Assembly: GCA_030847615.1 (NCBI GenBank)
Contig: JAUMIR010000003.1
Span: forward strand, 284,698,265-284,762,264
Direction of reading: 5' to 3'
Source: Gambelia wislizenii
Lineage: Eukaryota > Chordata > Lepidosauria > Squamata > Crotaphytidae
DNA length: 64,000 bases
Shown: piece after piece, positions 12,254-24,200 of the stretch
Layout: the number at the start of each line of letters is the position of its first letter
How positions within the stretch are numbered: position 1 is the first letter of the stretch
Program-made: the position numbers and the translations under genes
Notes under the pieces: model-generated
Database searches by the model: none
Seen by the model: the letters and a program-made list of their open reading frames with translations, nothing else
What the model was told of the DNA's origin: nothing

Positions 12254-15200
12254 ATATATTTGATGAAAAACAAATATATTTATTATGATAACATTATTAA
12301 TGTGAAACCTGTGCTTGTCTAATGGTACACAAATATTTAGTGGTGTAAAATTTCTGGAAACCCATGGAGAAAACCCAGGTTTTTAATCTGTTTTTTCTGG
12401 AAAAGACATAGAAATAAAAATGAAAAAAAATGTATTGCCACTTTTTGTAGACTGAAAGACTTTGTTATTTCAGGAATGTAAAATAAATTGTATATACAAT
12501 ATTGTTATAATTTCATTGGCCATAAAATTGTAACGTTTGGTATATTGGAAGTACAGTTTATTCAGACAATAGTTACAATTGGGCTTCCCATTTTAAATAT
12601 TAAGTTTTTTGTTACAAATTGAACTACAAGATCCTGAACTGTAAAGAAACTCTGTGATTTAGCTAGTTTATTAGAAGGAAACCATCAACATTAGTAAAAA
12701 TGATTTTGTCTCCTCTAGTCTTCCATAGTGTCAAGTAGATATAAAGCATTCATTCCAATAATAATAATAATAAAAAAAAAACTAAGAAAAGGATAAAAAG
12801 ACCAGCTAGTGTACATTGCCTTCTATAAAAGTTTTCCTGTTAGATAGTTTTAGAATTAATTTGGGAAAAGTAAATATATGCATACCTTGTTTTAAACATT
12901 TTTTTCATCATTCTAAAAGAAAATATTCCATAATCCAATGTTTTGTTTTCTTTTCTTATAATTTTTCTAGAGCAAAAGGCTTCAGAAAAATATGAGATTT
13001 TCCCCCTCCTCTAAAGTTTTCAATTTTTTTCCACAAGCCTTCACATTTCTGCTAAGAATTCAATATTTTACATATTTTAAATGCTATCTATCATCAAGAA
13101 GTATTTATCTATGTTCTTGTAACCTTGAATAGATTACTATATATTATAAGAGGAACTGCTTTAAAGATGAGCTAGAAAATGCATTTGATGTGGAGTACAC
13201 TTGAAAGGTTGCTATCTAGAACTCTGCATCCAGAACAAAACTTGCTGGTGCATAATGAACTCCACTGCATCCTAGTACACTTTTGAGCCCAGCTGAGAAT
13301 GTTGGCACTTTGTTTTTAAAAGCTTGCATGGCTTGGGACGAAGATGCTTGAAGGAAAGTGTGGTCCCACATATGTATCGAGTCCTTCCTCAGGTACTCCC
13401 TCTGTCATGCTGACTGGGCAGAGAGACTTTTTGGGTATACGCCATTACTTTGGGAATGTTCTCCCCAGGAAAGGCTCAGCAGGTATTTTTATGGTGTTAG
13501 ATGGAGATGTTCTTAAAAAATCCCAGGCTGTCTGATCCTTGTTGTGTATTGTGCTATGTAAAACAAAGCCAAAACCTCCCTTTAATTTATTATGTTCCTT
13601 AATATTTGCTGTTTCAATGTGTTGTTATGTCTTCTGTATTCTGTTGGAAATAGTATAATCTCTCCTGGAATAAAATGAAATCAGAAATAGCTGAGATAGA
13701 AAATAATATTGTTTTCTAATCAATAGGTATTGTCACTGAGAAAGGGCTGCGCCAGGAGATCCCTCCAGTTCTGCAACACCACATTCTCATGGTGGCTCTG
13801 GAACTACCTGCAAATAAGTTTTCCTGGTTCAAAATACAGGTAGGCATACTTTCTCTAGAGGCTATTAATCTTTGCAAACTTGCTTTTATAGATGGACCAG
13901 TATCTGCACATTTAACAAATCCCTTAGCATCCAGGGAAGGAGATTCTTCCCTTAAGGACTCTAATGAACAGAGGGCAGACTCATTCCTTAAGCACTCCCA
14001 CGAGGGCTCTGCACTAGCTATTTATGCATCTTCCACAACATTCCTTGTTTCTAGAGCAGCCATGCTCTGGGTCCAAGATATTTTTGATAACCAGGACCTA
14101 GATACAAAGTCCCTACACAAGGTCTTGCTTAAAATCTATAAATCTTTAGTTTTTGTGGCTGATGCCACCAGAGCTTCCCTGACTTTGTCAGCCCACTCCA
14201 TTGCTGCTGCCACAGTAGCCAGAAGATCCATTTGGCTAAAACATTGGAATGCAGACATGCAGTCCAGGTCCAACTTAGCCACAGCCCCTTAGACAGGGAA
14301 CCTACTTTTCAGGAATGAAAGGACATCCACATTGAAACAAGGGATAAGAAGTAGGCTTTGCCTTCTGTGCCAAAGAAAGATATAAAAAGACAGACCAGCC
14401 AGACCCAGCCCTTTTGTCCCTTCCACTCCTCCTGCTCTAGAGACTTCAGGTCTTTCATATCTGCCTGGTCTAGGTCCCAGTTTTCTTTTCATTCCCAGAG
14501 AGGTCTAAGCAGGATCCCCCCAGGGGAACCAGTCACCTAGAAATAAACCAATCTTGTAATTACCCTCCTCCCAAGATAGGTGGAAGGCTTTCACCCAAGC
14601 ATGGTCCTTCTCCACTTAGATCAGTTAAGGGCAATAAGTGAAGGTTATACCATAGAATTCAATCCAAAACCACAGCACTGCTTCCTGAGGTTCCCAGTTT
14701 CCCAAAACCTCTCAAAGAACTTTGCAGTACACCAGGCTGTCATTCATGTGTTAAATCTGGGAGCCATAGGACCAGTTCCTCAAAATGAAAGATTCAAGGG
14801 GGTACAGTTGTCCCTCCATATTCACACATTTGGCATTTAAGATTTTAAGTATTCACAGCTTGAAAATATTCTTAAAAAAATAATAATCCAAAAAGCAAAC
14901 CTTGATTTTGCCATCTTATATAGGGGACACCATTTTGCTATGCCATTGCATGTAGTGGAACTTGAGTATTCATGGATTTGGGTATTCACGGGGGGTCCTG
15001 GAACCAAACCCCGCAAATGTGAAGGGACAACTGTATACTTAGTCTTCTTCACAGTGTCCAAGAAAGGGGGCAGAGTTTGCCCAATTCTTGATCTAAAGAA
15101 TTAGTAATAAAATAATTCTTGATCTCAAGAATTATCTAGTAAAATGCAGGCATTTCCAGAGGGAAAGCCTCCAGACAAACCAAATGCACATTTTCCCAGG

Positions 15201-18200
15201 GGACTACTTCCTCTCTATAGATCTTTTGGATGCTTATTTTCATATGCTTATTTATACTTCATCACACATGTACCTTGGTTTTTGTTACCAAAATGCCCAC
15301 TATCATTTCAAAGCCCTGTCTTTCAGATTGGCCTTAACTGCTTGGGTGTTCACTAAACTAACAATTGCCCCTGTGGCCCACCTGGGACTGCAGGGCATTA
15401 ATATCTTCTCATACCTAGACAATGTCCTTTTGAAATCTCACTTCTAGGAGCTGACAAGTTCTAGCAACCACCCTGTCTGTTCTTCAAGTCCATGGCTTCA
15501 TGGTCAACCAATAGAAAAGTCACCTCTCCCAACCCAGATGCTAGTTCACCTAGTTGCCTTAATAGACACCAAAAGGGGTCACATTGCCCCCTCTTCAAAG
15601 AGAATAAGAAAAATTTAAAAAAGAGGCTCTCCTCTTTGCAAGAGCAAAGGCAACAGACCCAGTATCACTGATACATTTGTTAGGCCTGATGATTTCCTGT
15701 ATTCACCTCTTTGCTTGTTCATGGTTCATCCCCTACAATGTTTTCAGACACTCATAGCCAAGTGTCAACATATCAGGATTCATCTTACTTGGGGAGTCAA
15801 ATTTTTCTCTCCTGTGGTGGGCAAACACATGCAACCTCTTTCGAGAAGTTTCTTTGAAGTTTCCCTCCAAGAATAGTTCTCACTACAGATGCCAGCCTCC
15901 TTGGCTGGGGAGCCCAATTCCAGGGCTTCTCAGCTGAAAGGGTCTGGACCCCAACAGAACAGGCTAACAATATCAATTGGATGGAACTTTGTGCCATCAG
16001 GTTAGCACTCCTTCACTTCCAAAAAGACATAAGAAGAGCATGTTCTGGTCCGAACAGACAACAAAACTGCAAAATCATACCTGATCAGGCAGGGAGCTTT
16101 TCGCTCTCTTTCCCTACACAAGGTTTTCTGAACAAGGAAGCGGGCTTCTTGAGCTGCCACCCTCTAGATTAGGAGGAATGGAGCCTGGACATAACTGTCT
16201 TTCAACAAATACACACTTTGGAGATCTACAGGCCAACCTCTTTGCATCAGACACAAACCGCAAACTCTCCAGGTACTTCACCAGGTTCCATTCCCTTAGG
16301 ACAGAGGCCCAGGATGCCCTCCAGACAACCTGGCCTCCTCTATGCCTTCCCACCAACCCCCCTGATCTCCAGAGTACTCAGGCAAGAAAAACCAACAATC
16401 ATTCTCACAATTCCCCACTGGCTCCGCAGGCCTTGGTTTTCCCATCTGTTAGCCTTGACAACCCAGGAACGTTTACCACTTCCCAACCTCCTCGTTCAGG
16501 GCCCATTCTATATCCAGACCCAGATTGGCTCCAGCTAGCCACCTGGCAGCTGACTGGAGGTCTTATTTGAGAGCAAACTATTCAGAAAAGGTGATAAACA
16601 CACCCTTGACATCCAGGCAAGATCCCACCCTCAAGATATACGAGACCACCCTTAAAGGCCTTTCTCAGATGGTCTTGGAGAAAATCAGTCTCACCACACA
16701 CAGTAGGTGTTTAAAAGATTTTAGACTTCCTCCAAGCAGGCCTGGTCCTAGGTCTTAAACCCAACACATTATGATGCCAATCTGCAGCCTTGGCATCTAT
16801 TTAATCTATTATCCAAAAACGACCTATTTCTTTCCATCCACATGTGAAGAGATTTTTAAGGGGGGCTTCTCTACTCAGTCCCTCATTTGCTCATTGTTTT
16901 CCATCTTGGAATCTTCACAAGGTACTAAAAGCCCTATCAAGGCCACCATTTAAACCGCGAAAGATGCCCCCCCTCCAAATTATGTCCATAAAAGTACTCC
17001 TCCTTGTGACAGTCATCTCAGCCAGAAGAGTCTCAGAACTAGCAGCTCTTTCTATAGACCCTCTTGTTGCAAATTTGATGTACACTCTGTCTCTCTCTCT
17101 CTCTCTCTCTGGCTTGATCCTGACTTTCTACCTAAAATAAATTCTCCATTCTATAACTCACAGCCCATCATGTTACCATCCTTCTGCCCTCATCAGTCCA
17201 CGCTCTAGAAAAGAAATGGCATAAACTGCATGCTAGGCAGGCTTTGAAACTGTGCATCAAACACAATCGGCCCTTTAGGAGATTGGAAGCACACTGTCTA
17301 CTTTTTACCCACTTCCCTTGCTCTTCTCGAATTCAGTGGATTAAAGTATGTGTTTTTCTGGCCTATGAATCCTTTGGTCTTCCCAAACCACAAAACATGA
17401 CAGCACACTCTACCAGGTTAGCAGCTATGTCAGTGGCTTTCTCAACTAATGCTCCCAGGGAAGAAATTTGCAGAGCAGCAACTAGGGTCATGCCTTCCAC
17501 TTTCACAAAACACTATAGGCTAGACAAATTTGCCTCAGCTTGGCAGAAGGGTGCTCCAGCAGGGCCTGTCAGTTTAACTGATTTTCTTGCCACCTTTCCT
17601 CCCACATTCTATTTATGCTAGGCCTTGCCACCTTCCACATTCTATTTATGCTATTTATAATTCCCATTCATTGATGGTTCCTTCTCTGCAGGTTGAGAAT
17701 GGCACATTGGAGAAATTATCATGAAGGTCCATTCTAGCCAAGGAGAAGGAGCCATTCAGCCCCACCCTAAGATGGCTAGACCATTTCCCTTTCTCTGGGG
17801 ATCTTCCTTTTCTCCTTTTCCATTTTTTTGGCTTGGGAATGAACTGAGGAGGATCCAAGGATCCAACAAGAAATACTTTCTTAAAACATATGATCCCTTG
17901 CCTTACTTGGATGGCAACAGGAGTTAACCCATTCATGGATGACTCCTTCTCCTCGGCTAGAATAGACCTTCATGGTAAGTTCTCCAGTGTGTCCTTCTAT
18001 GAGGCAAGAGCTAAAGCAGGACACACTGATCTAGAGCCTTGGACAAATAACCGTAAACAGTATCGTGACAAAATTTAGCTCATTCCTCCTCATCCGCATC
18101 ATGCTAAATCAGGGCTGGGGAAATTTCCAGTTATTTCATGTCACTCCCATAATCTGCTATAGGGGCTCTCCTTTTTGTCCCACCAGTGAAAGCAGTGCAC

Positions 18201-21200
18201 TGAGTGAGGATGTGGGAGCAGGTCTTCATTGTGTACACAAGTTGTGGAATTTCCTCCCCCTGGAGGCCTTATTGGTGCTGATGGTGGCTTCATTGTGATC
18301 CCAAGAGTTTCATTAAAGCCTTTGGGGCCCAATGACTTCATCTATGGACTTTTTCGGATGGGCTTTTATAACGCGAGCAGCCTCGTCCCCGTTACGAGGC
18401 TGCTGCGCTGCAGGGCGTCCCTTTCGGATGACGCTCTCCCCTGCTGATCCTCTGCCAGTACTGTTGCGTAACGGCGGGGACGCTGCAACGTTATATTTGG
18501 TGGTTTTCTAATCACAATCAACTTTCGTGATTAGAAAACTGCCAAATATAACGATGCAGCATCCCCGTGGTTACGCAACAGTACCGGCAGGGGAGAGCGT
18601 CATCCGAAAGGGATGCCCTGCAGCACAGCAGCCTCGCAACGGGGACGAGGCTGCTCACGTTATAAAAGCCCATCTGAAAAAGTCCTATATCTGTACACAT
18701 ACATGATTTTAAACAGTTAAACTTTATTATGTTTTCAACTGTTTAGTTTTTACATTTTTTGCTTTGACTTATATGTAGATTTATTGTAAGCTATGCAGAG
18801 ATTTTATGATATAGCATGAGATATAAATACTTTAATAAATGAATAAACTTTACTAAATAAATAAATGAGTAATGAATAAATAATAGCTTAACATTGTCGT
18901 GCCAGTTTGGATTTCTGAGAGTTGAATGTCTAGAGGACTGAAGATTCCCCAACATTGTGCTGAATCATGTGTTACCACGATGTATGAGCAAAGCCTATAA
19001 TTATGTGCAGGCTTTGAACTTCAGCATCAAGGAAGACTCTTTTCTTCCCCTGCTCCTTTACATAGCATTACTCATCATCCAGCCTGAAAGAAATCAAAGT
19101 CCTTGAAAACGTACTCATTTTCATTGTGCATAGATGGCATTGCCCAGTTTTGGATTTTGGAATTTTCCCTAGCTGTAGCTGCTCAGGTATTATCACCACT
19201 ATTTTGTATTTAAAATAAGTAGGGCAGCTACACCCATCATTCCTCATCATTGGCTGTGTTGGCTAGAGCTGCTGGGAGTTGAAGCCCAACAGCATCTGGG
19301 AGCCACATAATTCTCTCCTCTGAAGCAGGGGATGTTGAGTAGTTTAGTCCTCAGTGTAGGGTATAAATTACAATGCTTTAGTCTGCTTGTGGATAGACCT
19401 TGAACTGTTGCATCAACTTTAACCAGTAAAAATATACTCTTTTAGGATGAAGCTGAGAAAGTTTGTGGTGAAAGATCAGTATTTTATTTACTGTTGAAAA
19501 TGTTTGTAACAAGCAACCACTCACAGCTCAAAGCCTCCACGAAGAAATTGATTATTAAGGTGAGTTTTTTCATCAACTTATTTGTCCAAATACGTTCGTG
19601 CAGACAGAAACTGTAGACAGTGAGTATGCTTCAGAATACTGTTTGTTTTTGTTGTGTGCCTTCAAGCTGTTTCTGACTTATGGCGGTCCACAGGGTTTTC
19701 TTGGCAAGATTTGTTCAGAGGAGGTTTGCCATTTCCTTCCTCAGAGGCTGAGAGAGTGTGACTTGCCCAAGATCACCCTGTGGTTTTCCATGGCCAAGCA
19801 GGAATTTGAACCCTGGTCTCCAGAGTCCTAGTCCAACATTTAAACCATTACACTACACTGGCAGTATTCCCCCTTAATTGTGGCAGATACTATTATGGTG
19901 ACAGGTTCTCTTAGTGAACAGCTGCCTTGAAGGCGGACATGTAAACTCAAACATACCAGGAGCTCATCAAGCCGTGAATCGGAGCCTGCTGGCTCCGGCC
20001 TTTTTAAGCAGGGCAGGGGGCAGTAGCCTGACGCCCAAAACAGTGTGTGTGTGTTTCGTTAGCCTTTGCCTTTGTGCTCTGCGCTTTGGACCTCTTGCAT
20101 GCTCTCTACCTGCACTCCCTAATCCCCTTCCCCCCAGACTGTCTAACCTTGCTGTTTGCCGGATTCCTGACCCTTGCACTGACTTTGACAATGCTTTCAG
20201 ACAAGCATTGGAACTGTGAGATTGTTTCGGTTTGTTTGCTTCCTGCCAGCTCTGCCCAGTTGCCTGACAATAGGGGGCCATGCCTACAACAGATTGTTGT
20301 TCCAAAACCCCTCAGTGGATACCTGAAACCATGGATAGTACCAGTAAAGAACCCACAGTAAGGCTGCTGACACATTGCAGAAATAATCCACTTTGACACC
20401 ACTTTACCTGCCATGGCTCAGTGCTATGGAATTCTGCAATTTGTAGTTTTGTGAGCTATTTAGCCTTCTCTGTCAGAGAGCTCTGGTGCCACAACAAACT
20501 ACAAATCCCAGGATGCCATAGGCTGGAGCCATGATAGTTAAAGTGGCGCCAAACTGCATTATTTCTGTACTTTGTCAGCAGCCAAAGAATCTGGAAAATT
20601 GTAACGGAACCCATTCTCGGAGAGGTGGAGCAAACAGGAATCAGTAGTTGATTGGGGTGGTCTGCTACTGCCCAGACGAAAGCAGGAAGTTACATCTTGG
20701 CTTTGTAATTCAAATTTCTTTGTTTTCCCCCTGAGAGTAGCCATGAGGCCAAACCAGATCTACTTCCTGCTTTTGCCCAGGCCAGAAGCAGATCATCTCT
20801 GACTTCTCTCCACTTCTCTTTCCTTCCCTTATCTGTTTTTCACCTTTCTTTTCTCACTTTCACTACTGAGGCCTCTCCCCCCCTTGCTTAAAAACAAACA
20901 AACCTTTTTTCTCTCCAAACTCTCTTCACCCCCCTCCTCTCTCCTCACCCCTGATGGCGAGCAGAGATAAAAAGGAGGAGTTCTTGGGGAAGGCCCCAGC
21001 AAAGAAGGCCAGAAAGATCCAGGCCACTCACTGAGCGAGCTGAGGGCCTCCAGGAGTGGTGCCAGCCAACCAGGTGTGGCCAGAGGCCCCACGAGAGAGT
21101 GGGGCTGCTCCACCACAGGGAAAGCCATGAAACCAGCCCAAGGCTGCTCAGAGAGCAAGCCACAGGTGGCAAGGGCTGGGGTGAACAGATCAGCAGCAGC

Positions 21201-24200
21201 CGAATCCCCTTCGCCCCAGGAGTTCCAGAGGCCACAGTGCGAAGCCGCGGAGGAAGAGGAGACCGCACCGGAACGGTCCCAGGCCCAGTAAACACGGCAG
21301 TTGAGCCTACAGGAGGTGACAGCGGGTAAGGGGGGAGGTAAGGGGGCTCGGCTTCACCTGGAGCCCCAACGCAGCACTGGGTCGATTCTCCCCCCCCCCC
21401 TCATCAGCGGCCCTAATCTGGCAGGACTTCTCCCTCCCCGAGGATATTTTGGCAAATCTGCCTCCTCTCCATACCCCCTCCAACAGCGGGGAGGTGGGAG
21501 CAGCATTGGCCGGGACCCAAGGAAGCCCGGGCCTAGCTCAGGGCTCACCAGCAACACCGCAGCTAGCCAGGGACGATGCCATTATGGTGGCCCTGCAGTT
21601 GCTTTCTTCGGCGCTCCTTCCTGGCAGGGACTTAGGATTCACGAGAGCCCAGGCATTTCAGGTACTCCCCCCCCCCCATGTGGCAAGGCCAGGCTGGCGA
21701 CCCCCAGTGCCAGCACTCCATAGCGCTCAACAACCAGGACCTGCACGCATCCCAGAATTCCCCTCAGGCCCAACAGGTCCCGAATGCCCAGCACCTGCGT
21801 GCCCTTCAAGAGGCAGCACCCAGCAGCCTACAGGCATAGCAGACCTCAACCCCCCCCCACTGGCCAAGGTCTGCAGGCGCACCCAGACGTGGCACACAGC
21901 GGCACACAGCCGCAGCTACCCACCCCCAGCACCAGCCAAGGCACAGGCCTGTGCCCACGCGCTGCTGCTGGCAAGGGCTACATTCTACACCCCCTTTGCA
22001 AACCATGGACCCAAACTTAAGGGTCCAATGCCACCCAGGGTTCTTCAGGGGGGCGCGAATGCAGGACGGTCAACAAAGTTCACTAGGACTCCAGAAACTT
22101 CAACAGGTCTCACAAGGGACCCAAGCTGGCACACCCACAGACCATGAAGTGTCCTCACACCCCCAAACGACTTCCCAGGCATGTCAGATCAGGCACCATG
22201 GGAAAAGAAGTATCGCCTCCCCCATTCCCTTGTCCAAGGAATCAAGGGAAGACTCCAATGGGGAGGACCAAATACTACAAGTAATTGAAGGCATGCAGGC
22301 CTCCGGGGAAGGGGAACCAAACCCACAGGATGATAGAGAAGGAGAGTGTTCCGATAGTGAAACTATGGATCCAGACCTCTCCAACCGTCTTTTTCAAGGG
22401 GATTCCTATGCGAATCTCCTCTCCAAAGTAGCCTATTCCTTGGAACTCAGCTTACTGGATGAGCAGGCAATGAGTTCAGAGAAGACCACTCAAAAGAGAA
22501 GCAAAAAGGTAGCAGCTGTCCTAAGGCCGCCATCCACTCAGAAAAAAGTTCTCCCCTTCCCAGATGCCTTTGAACAAATCATTGCTGAAGAGTGGGACAA
22601 GCCGTCTCTAGGAAAGAAAGGCACCCTGATTGCGCAGAAGTTCTACGCCCCAGCATCCAGGGTCCTAGACTCTCTGAAGGTCCCAGTGGTCGACAAACCG
22701 GTAGCCTCCCTGGTCTCGAATTTTCTAGCACCCAAGGAAGGGAAAGCCCTTCTTAAGGACCCGGATGAAAAACGAGGTGACTCGGCCCTGAAGAAGGTAC
22801 ATGAAGCTTCAGCACTCGACCTCAGAGCTTCAGCAGCCACCTCCCTCTTCACTAGAGCGGCAATTCTGTGGCTGAACGAGATTTTGAAGACGGAAGAAGT
22901 AGATACCAGGAAGACCTCCAAGGAAGGAGACGCCACCACGCTCCGAGGGAGTGTGTTCCACTGCCGAACAGCTCTTACTGTCAAAAAGTTCCTCCTCATG
23001 TTGAGGTGGAATCTCTGTTCCTGGAGCTTGCACCCATTGCTCCGTGTTCCAGTCTCTGGAGCAGCAGAAAACAAGCCTGCTCCATCCTCAGCGTGACATC
23101 CCTTCAAATACTTAAACAGGGCTATCATATCGCCTCTAAACCGTCTTTTTTCCACGCTAAACATACCCAGCTCCCTAAGTCTCTCCTCATAAGGCATTGT
23201 TTCCAGACCTTTCACCATTTTAGTTGCCCTTCTCTGGACACGCTCCAATTTGTCAATATCCTTTCTGAATTGTGGTGCCCAGAACTGGACACAGTATTCT
23301 AAGTGAGGTCTGACCAAGGCACAATAGAGTGGCACTATTACTTCCCTTGATCTAGACACTATACTTCTATTGATGCAGCCCAAAATTGCATTGGCCTTTT
23401 TAGCTGCCGCATCACACTGTTGGCTCATGTTCAACTTGTGGTCTACTAGGACTCCTAGATCCCTTTCGCACGTAGTCTCATTCAGCCAGGTCTCTCCCAT
23501 CCTATATTTATGCATTTCATTTTTCCGCCCTAAATGCAGTACTTTACATTTCTCCGTATTGAATTTCATTTTGTTAGCTTTGGCCCAGCTCTCCAGTCTA
23601 TCCAGGTCATTCTGAATTTTGATCCTGTCCTCTAGGGTCCTCCCAATTTGGTGTCATCTGCAAATTTGATAAGTATGCCCCTAATTCCCTCATCTAAGTC
23701 ATTGATAAAGATGTTGAATAGCACTGGGCCCAGGACAGAACCCTGTGGCACCCCACTGGTCACATCTTTCCAAGACGAAGAGGAGCCACTGCTGAGCACC
23801 CTTTGGGTTCGGCCGGTCAACCAATTACAAATCCATTGAACAGTTAACTTGTCTAGCCCACATTCTACAAGCTTGTTTGCAAGAATGTCATGGGGAACCT
23901 TGTCAAAGGCCTTACTGAAATCAAGGTATGCAATGTCCACAGCATTCCCTTCATCTACCAAGCTGGTAACTTTATCAAAAAAAGAGATCAGGTTAGTCTG
24001 GCATGACTTGTTTCTCTGAAACCCATGCTGACTTTTTGTGATTATGGCATTGCCTTCTAAATGTTCACAGACTCTCTGTTTAATGATCTGTTCTAGAATC
24101 TTCCCTGGTATTGATGTCAGACTAACTGGACGATAGTTGTTGGGATCCTCTTTTTTCCCCTTTTTGAAGATGGGAACAATGTTTGCCCTCCTCCAGTCTG

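Larger units (their letters stand above)
11330..12390. mobile_element. hAT-like element remnant and AT-rich repeats
   Basis: The left part (11334-11411, 'ctcaacctttttaccatgga' and 'ggaacccttgaaataatttt') resembles hAT-type non-autonomous elements. 'ctggaaacccatggagaaaa' near 12355 may be the opposite side. Inside are a Tigger-type MITE (11514-11899), a 42-bp tandem duplication (about 11989-12070) and an L2-like tail. The extent is inferred. Confidence 0.4.
13876..18060 (+). mobile_element. DIRS retrotransposon, copy A, 5'-truncated and degenerate
   Basis: In order it holds a gag remnant (13876-14288), a pre-RT region (14580-14800), RT (15036-15450), RNase H-like and linker sequence (15460-16560) and tyrosine recombinase (16570-17621). 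The 3' region (17690-17990) has an inverted repeat. It starts about 40 bp after the exon 6 donor and lacks the 5' end. A MITE (14805-15033) interrupts it. Coding parts are broken by many stops. DIRS elements integrate with a tyrosine recombinase instead of an integrase. Confidence 0.85.
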
